Shown in pieces: positions 53,661-62,600 of a DNA stretch of 64,000 nucleotides. The notes under the pieces are model-generated. The model worked only from the letters and a program-made list of their open reading frames with translations. It had not been told where the DNA came from and searched no databases. The position numbers and the translations under genes are program-made. Each line of letters opens with the position of its first letter. Positions within the stretch are counted from its first letter, which is position 1. This DNA is from Verrucomicrobiota bacterium (GTDB lineage Bacteria; Verrucomicrobiota; Verrucomicrobiia; Verrucomicrobiales; Verrucomicrobiaceae): assembly GCA_017301975.1 (NCBI GenBank), contig JAFLEI010000004.1, positions 124,001 to 188,000 on the forward strand, read 5' to 3'.

Positions 53661-54980
53661 ATGAATCCCTCCCACCAACGCTGGCTCCTCGAACAACTCC
53701 CGCAGTGGGAACGTGAGGGCCTCCTCACCGCTGATGCGGCGCGCACCTTGCGCGAACGGAACGCGGTGGATGACTCGCAGCCTGGAGCGGCGCAGATCAT
53801 CATGGGTTCGCTCGGCGCTTTGCTCATCGGCACCGGCTTGATCACGGTGATCGGTTACAACTGGGATGACTTCTCGCGGCCCGTGCGGCTGCTGTTCGCC
53901 TTTCTGCCGCTGCTGATCTCGCAGTGCTTCAGCTTCCGCGAGTTGCAGCTTGGTGAGGCCTCCACGGCCTGGGTGCGTGAAACGGCCGCGCTGCTGCAGG
54001 CGCTCGCCACTGGCGCTTGCATTGCCATCGTGTCGCAGATTTACAATCTCGGCGGCGACTGGCCGGAGTTCCTGTTCTGGTGGCTCCTGCTGAGCCTCCC
54101 GCTCGTCTGGGTGCTGCGCTCGCAGGCCGTGACCATTTTCTATCTGATCGGCATTGCCGTGTGGAGCGTGAACCAGGCGGAGAACTGGGATGCGTGGTAT
54201 CACAGCGCCTTGTTGTATCCAGTGCTGCTGCTGGGCCTCACACCCTTCTGGCCGGGATGGCCACCGCGCTGGCATTTGGGCAGGTCATTGCAATGGGTGG
54301 CCACACTCAGCCTTTGCGTGGGATTGGCTGCGGCGGCTGGCAGCTCCGTGTCGTTGCGGATGCACTCGAGCTATGTCGCTTTCGGTTCTCTGCTGTGGCT
54401 GTGGAGCCTGACGGCTTCTGCGCTGCTGCTGCTGCCGTTCAAAGCTGCTGCTGGCAGTGATAAACCTCGCCAACACCCCCATGTGACCGTCACTGGCTTC
54501 TTTCTCCTGGCGCTCAGTTTCGCAGCCTCCTTCAGCGATTTTTCCAGTGGTACGCTGTCGAAGTTGGAGATGGCACTGACCCTGCCTTGGGCCTGGGGCT
54601 GCCTCATCCTTGTGGGGCTGTTTGCGCTGCCGGCGATTCGTCAGCAGCGCTGGGCTCTGCTGGGTATCAGTTCACTTTCTCTTTCGCCGATGCTGGCCTT
54701 GCTGGCGGGTTCCCGGGCGGAGCCCCTGCTGCCATGGCTCATGACGCTGCATCTTCTTGGGCTTGGCATCATGCTCATCGTTCTCGAACTGGCAGGCAGG
54801 CGTGGTGCCCCACGTCTTGGCGCAACACTGATCTGCGTCTTGATCATTGCCCGCATTTTTGAAAGCGAGTTTTCGCTTCTGATCAAAGGACTCGTCTTCA
54901 TCGCAGTGGGCGTCGCCTTCCTGGCCTTCAACCTCCTCATGAGCCGTCAGCTCAAAAAGAAACAAGCCGCAGCCGTATGA
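53661..54980 (+). CDS. DUF2157 multi-pass membrane protein
   Basis: The 439-aa protein starts with the DUF2157 soluble region (QRWLLEQLPQWEREGLLTADAARTLRER), followed by about 10-12 transmembrane segments, including LGALLIGTGLITVIGYNWDDFSRPVRLLFAFLPLLI. The GxNWD region is characteristic. It overlaps the next gene's start by ATGA (54977-54980), so the two genes are coupled. Role unknown; the pairing with a GDYXXLXY protein is seen in other bacteria. Confidence 0.85.
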   Translation: MNPSHQRWLLEQLPQWEREGLLTADAARTLRERNAVDDSQPGAAQIIMGSLGALLIGTGLITVIGYNWDDFSRPVRLLFAFLPLLISQCFSFRELQLGEASTAWVRETAALLQALATGACIAIVSQIYNLGGDWPEFLFWWLLLSLPLVWVLRSQAVTIFYLIGIAVWSVNQAENWDAWYHSALLYPVLLLGLTPFWPGWPPRWHLGRSLQWVATLSLCVGLAAAAGSSVSLRMHSSYVAFGSLLWLWSLTASALLLLPFKAAAGSDKPRQHPHVTVTGFFLLALSFAASFSDFSSGTLSKLEMALTLPWAWGCLILVGLFALPAIRQQRWALLGISSLSLSPMLALLAGSRAEPLLPWLMTLHLLGLGIMLIVLELAGRRGAPRLGATLICVLIIARIFESEFSLLIKGLVFIAVGVAFLAFNLLMSRQLKKKQAAAV

Positions 54981-55528
54981 AAACGCTTCCCTTCATCATC
55001 TTTGGCATCGCCGTGCTGGCACAGTGGGCCGCACCTTTGTCGCAAATCTGGACGCATGAAAGGGTGCTCACCCAAGGCACGCTCATCAGGCTCAAATGCA
55101 CCGCCCCTGATCCCTACGATCCGCTCCGCGGCCGCTATCTCGCCGTGCGTCCAAGCCAGACCGAAGCCCCCGTGCCGGCAGGCATGGTGCTGAACGAGGG
55201 CACGCAAGTCTATGCCGTCCTCACCCCGGGAGCCGATGGCTTTGCCATCATCTCCAGCCTTTCGCTCACACCACCCGAAGGTGGCGATTACGTGCGTGTC
55301 AAATCACGCTACGTGTTCAACGAAAAGGCCGTCATCGACTGGCCCTTCGACCGCTTCTACGTCAACGAAAAGCTCGCACCTGAAGCCGACAAATGGTTCG
55401 CCGAAAACCTCCGCAGCGCCCAAGGTATCACAGCCGAGGTTCGCCTGCTCAATGGCCGTGCCGTGCTCGAAGACCTCAGCCTTGATGGCAAACCCTTCCG
55501 CGAGATCCTCAAGGAACGCCTGAGGTAA
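54977..55528 (+). CDS. GDYXXLXY-family membrane-anchored protein
   Basis: The 183-aa protein has a single N-terminal hydrophobic anchor (LPFIIFGIAVLAQWAAPLSQIW) and the DPYDPLRGRYLAVRP motif near 45-58 that names the family. A later FDRFYVNEKLAPEADKWFAEN block is also typical. Found with DUF2157, with which it is coupled by a four-base overlap. Function unknown. Confidence 0.85.
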   Translation: MKTLPFIIFGIAVLAQWAAPLSQIWTHERVLTQGTLIRLKCTAPDPYDPLRGRYLAVRPSQTEAPVPAGMVLNEGTQVYAVLTPGADGFAIISSLSLTPPEGGDYVRVKSRYVFNEKAVIDWPFDRFYVNEKLAPEADKWFAENLRSAQGITAEVRLLNGRAVLEDLSLDGKPFREILKERLR

Positions 55529-55594
55529 AATCGTGCGCGGCCAGCCAGGCCGTCCGGCTCTGCCACCACATCGTCACTTGCATCCCGCGCCCGC

Positions 55595-57343
55595 GTGCTT
55601 CATTCGCGGCGCTTGCAACCACTCCACCTCATCGACGCCATCGGCCCCTTCTTTCGCGGGCATGACGTGCGTACGATCAACTGGTCCAAGATCCCCTGGC
55701 ATCATCTGCCGAAGGAGGCCGGGCCGGAGGCGGAGGCATGGTGGGCGCTGGTGCGCGCGGACCTCACGCGCTTCGCCGATCAAGCTGTCGCGTGGGGCTT
55801 CAACGCCGTCTCGCTCGATGATGTAACCCATCTCGCGGATCATGCGTGGCTCGAGCCGGAACTGCGTGCGCGCATCGCGCTCTACCGCGAGGAATTCGCA
55901 CGCTGCTTTGAGATCTTTACCACCCGTGGCCTGCAGGTGCATCTCACCATGGATGTGATGACCTACACGCCCGAGCTGCGGCGGCGCATGGTGGAAGCGA
56001 AGCGCGAGGTGAACGACTACCTCGCCGAATTGCTCGATGGCTTCTTCACCAGTTTCCCGCAGGTGGCGGGCATCATCATCCGCATCGGTGAATCCGATGG
56101 CAAGGGCGTGCACGATGAGTTCCGCAGCGAGCTCGTCATCCAGAAGCCCGCGCAGGCCCGCCAGCTCCTGCTCGATCTGCTGCCCGTGTGCGAGAAGCAT
56201 GCACGCCGCCTCATCTTCCGCACCTGGACCGTGGGCGCGTATCGCATCGGCGATCTGATGTGGCACCGTCGCACCTTCACCAGCGTGTTTGAGGGGCTCA
56301 CCAGTACGGCGCTCGTCATCTCGATGAAATACGGCGAGTCCGATTTCTTCCGCTACCTGCCGCTCAATTCGAACTTCTTCCGCACCGACGTCGCCAAGAT
56401 CGTCGAGCTGCAGACACGGCGCGAGTACGAAGGCTGCGGCGAATACCCCAGCTTCACCGGCTGGGAGTACGAACGCTACGCGCAGGAGCTCAAGCACGCG
56501 AAGAACGTCATCGGCTGCATGGTCTGGTGCCAGACCGGCGGCTGGGTGCCTTTCCGCCGCATCGCATTCATTGATCCCGAAGCCATCTGGACGGACCTCA
56601 ATACCTTCGTCACCATCCGCGTCATCAAGGACGGCATGCCGGTGGAGGACGCCGTGCGAGCCTTTGCCCAAGAGCGTGCGCTAGGCGATGCCGAAGCCCT
56701 CATCGAGCTTTTGCGCCACTCCGATGAAGTCATCCGCGAGCTGCTCTACGTGGAAGAATTCGCGCAGCAAAAGCTCTTCTTCCGCCGCGTCCGCATCCCG
56801 CCGCTGCTGCAGGTGTACTGGGGCAACATCTTCATCAATCACAGCGTCAAAAAACTGCTGCTCCACTTTGTGCAGGAGCCCGGAGCCGCCCTGCTCAGCG
56901 CTGCCCGCTGCATGGACCGGCTGGAGCAGATGATCGCCCTCGCCCCGCGTGCCGGTGTGCCCGTGGCCGATCTCGAATACATGCGCGACACCTTCCGTCT
57001 GCTGGCTCTCGCACGTGAGTACTACTTCACCGAGTTCACCCCGGAGATGGAGACCCGCCTGCGCGAAGCCAAGCGCGCCTACAAAGCCACCTACCCCAAG
57101 CGCGGCCTTCGCGCCCGCTACCGCATCAAGACCGACTTCAAGCCCTTCTGGCTGCACCCCCGCTACCTCGGCTGGGCCATCAGGCTCCTCATGCGCCGCC
57201 GCCGCGGCTACCGCCTCATCGACCGCCTGCTCATCCTCCACGTGCTGTCCATGATCTACCGCGTCATCGCCCTGCGGAAGCCGCATTGGATCCCCGGCTT
57301 CGCCAAAGAAAGCGCCATGGGCGTGGACGTGGTGTTCCGGTAA
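55595..57343 (+). CDS. Large conserved protein, possible glycoside hydrolase-like enzyme
   Basis: The 582-aa protein starts with GTG at 55595. Recurring patterns are RIGESDGKGV (about 165-175), LIFRTWTVGAYRIGDLMWHRRTF (about 205-228), ALVISMKYGESDFFRYLPLN (about 240) and YEGCGEYPSFTGWEYERYAQEL (about 275), all of which look like active-site loops of a TIM-barrel enzyme with many acidic residues. It recalls GH67-like or related alpha-glucuronidase folds, but I cannot confirm this. No signal peptide. The final 100 residues are very basic. Confidence 0.6.
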   Translation: MLHSRRLQPLHLIDAIGPFFRGHDVRTINWSKIPWHHLPKEAGPEAEAWWALVRADLTRFADQAVAWGFNAVSLDDVTHLADHAWLEPELRARIALYREEFARCFEIFTTRGLQVHLTMDVMTYTPELRRRMVEAKREVNDYLAELLDGFFTSFPQVAGIIIRIGESDGKGVHDEFRSELVIQKPAQARQLLLDLLPVCEKHARRLIFRTWTVGAYRIGDLMWHRRTFTSVFEGLTSTALVISMKYGESDFFRYLPLNSNFFRTDVAKIVELQTRREYEGCGEYPSFTGWEYERYAQELKHAKNVIGCMVWCQTGGWVPFRRIAFIDPEAIWTDLNTFVTIRVIKDGMPVEDAVRAFAQERALGDAEALIELLRHSDEVIRELLYVEEFAQQKLFFRRVRIPPLLQVYWGNIFINHSVKKLLLHFVQEPGAALLSAARCMDRLEQMIALAPRAGVPVADLEYMRDTFRLLALAREYYFTEFTPEMETRLREAKRAYKATYPKRGLRARYRIKTDFKPFWLHPRYLGWAIRLLMRRRRGYRLIDRLLILHVLSMIYRVIALRKPHWIPGFAKESAMGVDVVFR

Positions 57344-57344
57344 A

Positions 57345-57455
57345 GTAGCCTTGTTCCTGCGGAACAAGAAAGGCTCCGCAAGAACAAAGCGCGAGGGACT
57401 GCTGAGAGGTATGGGGGCGGCAGAGCGCACCCTTGTTGCACAGCAACAAGGCTAC
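57345..57455. mobile_element. 111-bp TIR element between the 55595 gene and the second oxidoreductase
   Basis: The ends are perfect 11-bp inverted repeats (GTAGCCTTGTT at 57345-57355, AACAAGGCTAC at 57445-57455). Each half has its own hairpin (CTTGTT/AACAAG at 57350-57368; CCTTGTTGC/GCAACAAGG at 57431-57451). It starts 1 bp past the upstream stop and ends 1 bp before the stop of the gene on the other strand. Confidence 0.7.
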
Positions 57456-57456
57456 C

Positions 57457-58734
57457 TCAAATCTTCGGCTCCCAGCCCTTGCGGTACCCACCATCGCGTC
57501 CCCACAGCTTCAGCGCCTCCGCGTTGTCCAGCACCTTGCCGGTCTTTGGGTCGCACTTCACCACGGTGTTCGTGCGGTAGGCCATGTTGCCCAGGTGGCA
57601 CATCATGGTGCTCTTCTGGCCTTCCTCGATGGGGCTGTTCAGCTTCGCATTGCCACGGATGGCCTCGATGAAGTTGCCCATGTGCGCGGGGTCGCCGCCA
57701 CCGGCTCCTTTGCCCTTGCTCATTTCCACACCCTTCAGGTCGTAGTTGATCCACGAGTCCCGCGCGATGGCCATGGTGCCGTTGTCGCCATAGAAGATCA
57801 CTTCGCCCAGCGGCTTCTCCGCCGCACGGGCGTGGCAGCTGCTCTGCACCCATTCGCAGCCGGCGTGGCCGAAATCATACACCGCCGTGCCGGTGTCCGG
57901 CGTCTCCTGCGCATCATCGTAGAAGTAGCGGCCGCCATTGTAGGTGGTGCGCAGCGGGTAGTCGCCCTTGAGGCCCCAGCGCAGGATGTCCAGTGAATGG
58001 ATGCCGTTGTTGCCCAGCTCGCCATTGCCCCAGTGCCAGAACCAGTGCCAGTCATAGTGTGCAAGCGATTTGAAATCATGCTTCGCATCATCCGGCACGG
58101 GGCCCTGCCACAGATTGTAGTCGATGTCCGGAGACGCCGGCTTCTCGTTCGTGGCCACGGATTTGCGCGTGTTGTAGTAAAACCCACGGCCAAAGCGCAC
58201 CGGCCCGATGGCACCGCCGTGCAGCGCTTCAATCGCCTCCTTCATCCACGTGCGGCGCTGATTGCCCATCTGCACCAGACGGTCGTACTTCTTCGAAGCC
58301 GCCACGATCATCTCCGCCTCCTGCGCGTTCTGGCTGCCGGGCTTTTCCACATACACGTGCTTGCCCGCCTGCATGCAGAGGATCGCCGCCGGCGTGTGCC
58401 AGAAATTCGGCGTCGCGATGAAGACGGCATCCAGTGTCTTGTCATCCAGGAAGCTGCGGAAATCCTTCACGCCCACGCAGGACACCTTCTGCGTGTCGTT
58501 CACCACCTTGAGGCCCAGTTCCAGGCGCTTCGGGTCCACCTCCGCCAAGTAGGCGATCTCCACGCCCGGGATCTTCAGCAGGGCTTGCACATGCTGCATG
58601 CCACGCCCCAGCGCCACCACGGCCACTTTGACCTTCTTCCCTGCTTCATCGGCGGCACGGAGCTTGGAGAGGGAGGCGACTGCGGCGGCAGCACTCACGG
58701 TGGAGGTCTGGTGGAGGAAGGATCGGCGGTTCAT
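57457..58734 (-). CDS. Gfo/Idh/MocA-family oxidoreductase, second copy
   Basis: The 425-aa protein begins with MNRRSFLHQTSTVSAAAAVASL, a twin-arginine-type leader. The Rossmann domain starts KVKVAVVALGRGMQHVQALL; the EKPGSQNAQEAEMI block holds the family Lys. Further segments include YNLWQGPVPDDAKHDFKSLAHYDWHWFWHWGNGELGNNGIHSLDILRW, typical of PVC-type exported members. Distinct from the 6741 enzyme. Substrate unknown. Confidence 0.9.
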   Translation of the reverse strand: MNRRSFLHQTSTVSAAAAVASLSKLRAADEAGKKVKVAVVALGRGMQHVQALLKIPGVEIAYLAEVDPKRLELGLKVVNDTQKVSCVGVKDFRSFLDDKTLDAVFIATPNFWHTPAAILCMQAGKHVYVEKPGSQNAQEAEMIVAASKKYDRLVQMGNQRRTWMKEAIEALHGGAIGPVRFGRGFYYNTRKSVATNEKPASPDIDYNLWQGPVPDDAKHDFKSLAHYDWHWFWHWGNGELGNNGIHSLDILRWGLKGDYPLRTTYNGGRYFYDDAQETPDTGTAVYDFGHAGCEWVQSSCHARAAEKPLGEVIFYGDNGTMAIARDSWINYDLKGVEMSKGKGAGGGDPAHMGNFIEAIRGNAKLNSPIEEGQKSTMMCHLGNMAYRTNTVVKCDPKTGKVLDNAEALKLWGRDGGYRKGWEPKI

Positions 58735-58881
58735 GATGTGGTGAAAGCAAATCGGTGCCCGGCGGCACGGTCTTGCGGCAATCCGACCTCATGAACACGA
58801 CGCAACTGTCCTGGGATCGGCCGAAGCCGGTACCGCAAGACGAAGAAGGGGCAGGCGACGAACCTGAGGCGCAGGAAAATC

Positions 58882-61800
58882 CTACACCCCCGCCAGCTTC
58901 CGGGCTTCGGCCAGTGCTGCGTCCACCTTCGCCACGTCCTTGCCGCCGCCGCGGGCAAAGTCCGGCTTGCCGCCGCCTTTGCCGCCCACGATGGGGGCGA
59001 TGGTTTGGATGATCTTCCCAGCCTGAACTTTCGCCTGGTGCTCTTTGGCGACGCTTGCGATCAGCGCCACGCTGCCACCGCCTGTCGCAGCGAGGACGAC
59101 GATGCCTGGGAAGGTGCCTTTCAGCGCTTCAGCGACACCCACGGCATAGTCGGCATCCACATCACCAAGGTTGGCGATGATGGTGTTGTTCGCTGCAGTG
59201 GCGATGAGGTCTTTGGCCTTCACAGCGGCTTCGCGCTGCTGCGCGGCTTTGAGGTTCTTTTCGAGCTCCTTCTGCTGGGTGAGAATCTGATCGAGCTTCT
59301 TCTCCAGATCGGCCGCACCCTGGGCGCTGACTTTGCCGGCGAGGAGTTTGAGCAGGTCCGCATCCGCACGGGCCGCGTTGTAGGCTTCGAGTCCGGCGAT
59401 GGCTTCGATACGACGCACGCCGGAGGCAACGGCGCTTTCGCTGACGAGGCGGAAGAGGCCGATCTCGCCGGTGCTACGCGTGTGCGTACCGCCGCAGAGT
59501 TCCATGCTCCAGCCATCGAGCTTGTTGCGCTGGCCGCCGATCTGCACCACGCGGACAAGATCGCCGTACTTCTCGCCAAAGAGCGCCATGATGCCGTTGT
59601 TGGCCTTGGCTTCCACGTAGGGAACTTCGGTCCAGGACACGGGATCGTTGGCGACGATGCGCTCGTTCACCAGACGCTCGATGTCGCTGATCTGCTGCGC
59701 GGTGAGCGCGGCGCTGTTGAAGTCGAAGGTGAGCTTGTCAGGCGTGACGGAGGAGCCCTTCTGCGTGGCATCCTTGTTCACCACTTCATGCAGCGCCCAG
59801 TGCAAGATGTGCGTGACGGTGTGGTGCCGCTCGATGGCGTGGCGACGCGGAGCATCGACAATAAGCTTCACGGTGGCATCCACCGCAGGAGCTTCGTCGC
59901 CTTCGAGGAAGTGCAGCCAGGTGTTGCCGACCTTGGTGGTGGCGCTGATCGGATACGTGTTGGCACCGAGAATCAACTGGCCCGCATCGCCAATCTGCCC
60001 GCCCATTTCAGCATAGCAGGTGGAGACATCCAGCACGACGGCCGTCTTGTCCTTCATCTCCACAACTTCGAGCACCCGCACGTCAGCTTCGAGGGCATCG
60101 TAACCAATGAACTTGGTCGGTGCCTTGGTCTCGATTTCGGAGACGGAGACGACCTGCTTGTTCTTTTTGCCGGCTTCGCGGGCGCGCTCGCGCTGCTCTT
60201 CCATGAGCTGGTCAAAACCTGCGGTGTCAACGGTCAAGCCACGCTCACGGGCCATCAGTTCGGTAAGATCAAGTGGGAAGCCAAAGGTGTCGTAGAGCAT
60301 GAAAGCCGAACCGCCCGATATGACTCGGCCCTTCGATTCAAAATCCTTTAGTATGCTAACAACAAGCTGTTCATCCAAGACAGCACCCTTAACCAACGTA
60401 TCAACTAACAAACCTATTTGAAACTGGTTAGCACCGCCGACACGCTCTGAGCTTGTCCACGCCGCAGGACCACGCTGACCCCAAATGTTTTTCAAGGCCG
60501 ACAATCCATCGATTCCTCGGGTTCCCTCACGCTTAACATCTTCGACGCGTTCAGTTATGCCTTCGATACAGCGGCATACTTCTTCAAACACATCGATGCC
60601 GCGATCCAAGGTTCTGTTAAACGCTTCTTCTTCGATCTTCAGCACGCTCTTGATCTGCTCCTTCTTGGTGCGCAGCTCAGGGAACACATCGCCCATCTGC
60701 GCAGCCAGTACATCAACGAGCTTGTAGAAAAACGGCTCTTTGAATTCCAGCGTGCGGCCATACTTCACCGCGCGGCGCAGGATGCGGCGGAGGGTATAGT
60801 TGCGGTCGCTGTTGCCGGGCTGGATGCCGTCGGCAATCGCAAACGAAAGCGTGCGCAGATGGTCGGCGATCACGCGGAAGGCGACGTCGATCTTCTCCTG
60901 CTCGGTCACGGGCACCACATGCCCTTGCTCATTCGCCTTCGGCAACGTGCTCGCGTATGTCTTGCCAGAGAGCTTGGTCAGCTCATCAAAGATCGGCTTG
61001 AAGACGTCGGTGTCGTAGTTGCTGATCTTGGCGTTTTCAAAGTCCGTGAAACCCTTCGTGCCCTGGATGATCGAGCAGACGCGCTCGAAGCCCATGCCGG
61101 TGTCCACGTGCTGCGCTGGGAGCGGGACGAAGCTGCCATCCGGGTTGGCGTTGTATTGAATGAAGACGTTGTTCCAGATTTCGATGCAGCTCGCGTCGCT
61201 GCCGTTGACCAGCTTGGCACCGGCGCGCTGGCGGTCTTCGTCGAGGTTCGGAGCGCCCGGAGTCAGGTCGATGTGGATCTCGGTGCAGGGGCCGCAGGGG
61301 CCGGTGTCGCCCATCATCCAGAAGTTGTCCTTCTTGTTGCCGTTGACGATGTGGATGTCGGGATCGAGGCCGATGCTGCGGAACTTTTCCGCCCAGATGT
61401 CCCAGGCTTCCTGGTCGCGCTCAGCGGGGTCGCCTGCGCCGGGCTGGTAGATGGTGGCAAACACGCGCGTCGGTGGGAACTTCCAGCGCTCGATGACGAG
61501 CTCCCAGGCCCAGGAGATGGCTTCTTTTTTGAAGTAGTCGCCGAAGGACCAGTTGCCCAGCATTTCGAAAAGCGTGTGGTGGTAGGTGTCCAGGCCCACG
61601 TCTTCGAGGTCGTTGTGCTTGCCGCCGGCGCGGATGCACTTCTGCGTGTCCGCCGCACGGGTGGGGAGGCCTTTGTGCAGGACGCCGGGCCAGGTGTCCA
61701 CGTCCGCGCTGCGCTCGCCGAGGAAGATGGGCACGAACTGGTTCATCCCTGCATTGGTGAAAATGCGTGCACCGTCACGGCTGGTGTAGCCGACGTTGTC

Positions 61801-61884
61801 GCTGGGAACGATGGTGTGCTGCTTCTCCTTGAAGAAGTCGAGGAAGCTCTGGCGGATCTGGGCGGCGGTGGGGACGGCGGACAT
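58882..61884 (-). CDS. alaS: Alanyl-tRNA synthetase, long form with an insertion
   Basis: The start at 61884 gives 1000 aa. The class II core (about 5-360) includes FFKEKQHTIVPSDNVGY, GARIFTNAGMNQFVPIFLGE, LFEMLGNWSFGDYFKKEAI, MGDTGPCGPCTEIHID and GMGFERVCSI. The editing domain has HHTVTHILHWALHEV and MELCGGTHTRSTGEIG (metal-binding His and Cys). It charges tRNA-Ala. Residues about 437-518 (DNA 60331-60576) have no counterpart in typical AlaRS, and the DNA there is AT-richer with codons unlike the rest. The C-terminal oligomerisation domain ends the protein. Confidence 0.96.
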   Translation of the reverse strand: MSAVPTAAQIRQSFLDFFKEKQHTIVPSDNVGYTSRDGARIFTNAGMNQFVPIFLGERSADVDTWPGVLHKGLPTRAADTQKCIRAGGKHNDLEDVGLDTYHHTLFEMLGNWSFGDYFKKEAISWAWELVIERWKFPPTRVFATIYQPGAGDPAERDQEAWDIWAEKFRSIGLDPDIHIVNGNKKDNFWMMGDTGPCGPCTEIHIDLTPGAPNLDEDRQRAGAKLVNGSDASCIEIWNNVFIQYNANPDGSFVPLPAQHVDTGMGFERVCSIIQGTKGFTDFENAKISNYDTDVFKPIFDELTKLSGKTYASTLPKANEQGHVVPVTEQEKIDVAFRVIADHLRTLSFAIADGIQPGNSDRNYTLRRILRRAVKYGRTLEFKEPFFYKLVDVLAAQMGDVFPELRTKKEQIKSVLKIEEEAFNRTLDRGIDVFEEVCRCIEGITERVEDVKREGTRGIDGLSALKNIWGQRGPAAWTSSERVGGANQFQIGLLVDTLVKGAVLDEQLVVSILKDFESKGRVISGGSAFMLYDTFGFPLDLTELMARERGLTVDTAGFDQLMEEQRERAREAGKKNKQVVSVSEIETKAPTKFIGYDALEADVRVLEVVEMKDKTAVVLDVSTCYAEMGGQIGDAGQLILGANTYPISATTKVGNTWLHFLEGDEAPAVDATVKLIVDAPRRHAIERHHTVTHILHWALHEVVNKDATQKGSSVTPDKLTFDFNSAALTAQQISDIERLVNERIVANDPVSWTEVPYVEAKANNGIMALFGEKYGDLVRVVQIGGQRNKLDGWSMELCGGTHTRSTGEIGLFRLVSESAVASGVRRIEAIAGLEAYNAARADADLLKLLAGKVSAQGAADLEKKLDQILTQQKELEKNLKAAQQREAAVKAKDLIATAANNTIIANLGDVDADYAVGVAEALKGTFPGIVVLAATGGGSVALIASVAKEHQAKVQAGKIIQTIAPIVGGKGGGKPDFARGGGKDVAKVDAALAEARKLAGV

Positions 61885-62035
61885 GGCTGGAAAAGGGAGC
61901 GCGGATGTTAGCGGGAGGAAGCCGAAGGTAAAGGCGGGGTTTGCCAGCAAAAGAATGCGGGAGCAGGCAGCCGACTGGGAATCAAGCCTTTGCACGGTGC
62001 TCGGGAAGAGCCAAAACGACACGGCAACTAAAAGT

Positions 62036-62064
62036 TTGTAAAATTACTATAAATAAAGTAATAT
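62036..62064 (+). promoter_or_regulatory. Promoter-like motif upstream of the pseudopilin gene
   Basis: TTGTAA (62036-62041) and TAATAT (62059-62064) lie 17 bp apart in an AT-rich stretch that stands out from its GC-rich surroundings, ending 21 bp before the start codon. A near-palindrome (ATTACT...AGTAAT) overlaps it and may be an operator. Confidence 0.45.
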
Positions 62065-62084
62065 TTAGAAAGTTTAGTGCGCCG

Positions 62085-62498
62085 ATGATCACCCCAGCCT
62101 CCAAATTCCAAAAAACCGGCCCTTCCGCGTCCGGATTCAGCCTGATGGAGCTGCTCGTCACCATGGTCATTCTCTCCATCGTCATGAGCATCGCCATGAT
62201 GACCATGGGCAGCGCGCGGCAGGGGGCGGAGGACCAAAAGGACAAGCGCAATGCGCAGGAAATTGCCAGCGTGGCGGCCATGGCCAATGCGGCCGGAGCC
62301 AGCTTCATCGTGCCGGGAGACCCGGAGGCCACCATTTACAATCTGCGCGATGGCACGGCACCGGATACCGGTGCCTTTCGCGGGCGCACCTTTAGAATCC
62401 CGGACATGCGAGAGGCTGAGATCCAAGGCGCCATGCGATTTCTGGCGCTGAATGACACGGATCTGCAGTACCGCCAGGATGGCAGCAGGGGCCCGTAA
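62085..62498 (+). CDS. Type II secretion/type IV pilus pseudopilin
   Basis: The start at 62085 gives 137 aa. A short basic leader is cut at Gly before FSLMELLVTMVILSIVMSIAMM, a prepilin signal with Glu at position +5 of the mature protein. The rest is soluble and helical-then-beta, with no globular family recognised. No other pilin or secretion genes are in the window. Confidence 0.88.
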   Translation: MITPASKFQKTGPSASGFSLMELLVTMVILSIVMSIAMMTMGSARQGAEDQKDKRNAQEIASVAAMANAAGASFIVPGDPEATIYNLRDGTAPDTGAFRGRTFRIPDMREAEIQGAMRFLALNDTDLQYRQDGSRGP

Positions 62499-62600
62499 AA
62501 GGGATGACGGGCAAAGGCCGCCGCCATCTCAGCGCCGCCACTCGCATGGAGAATGCCGCTCCCGGTCAAAGATTGGCCCTTCTCCGGCGTATCACACAGC

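Noticed and set aside
60331..60576. Intein inside AlaRS
   Set aside because: No N-terminal Cys/Ser, block B or C-terminal His-Asn motifs and the insert is too short; a plain insertion is the better reading.
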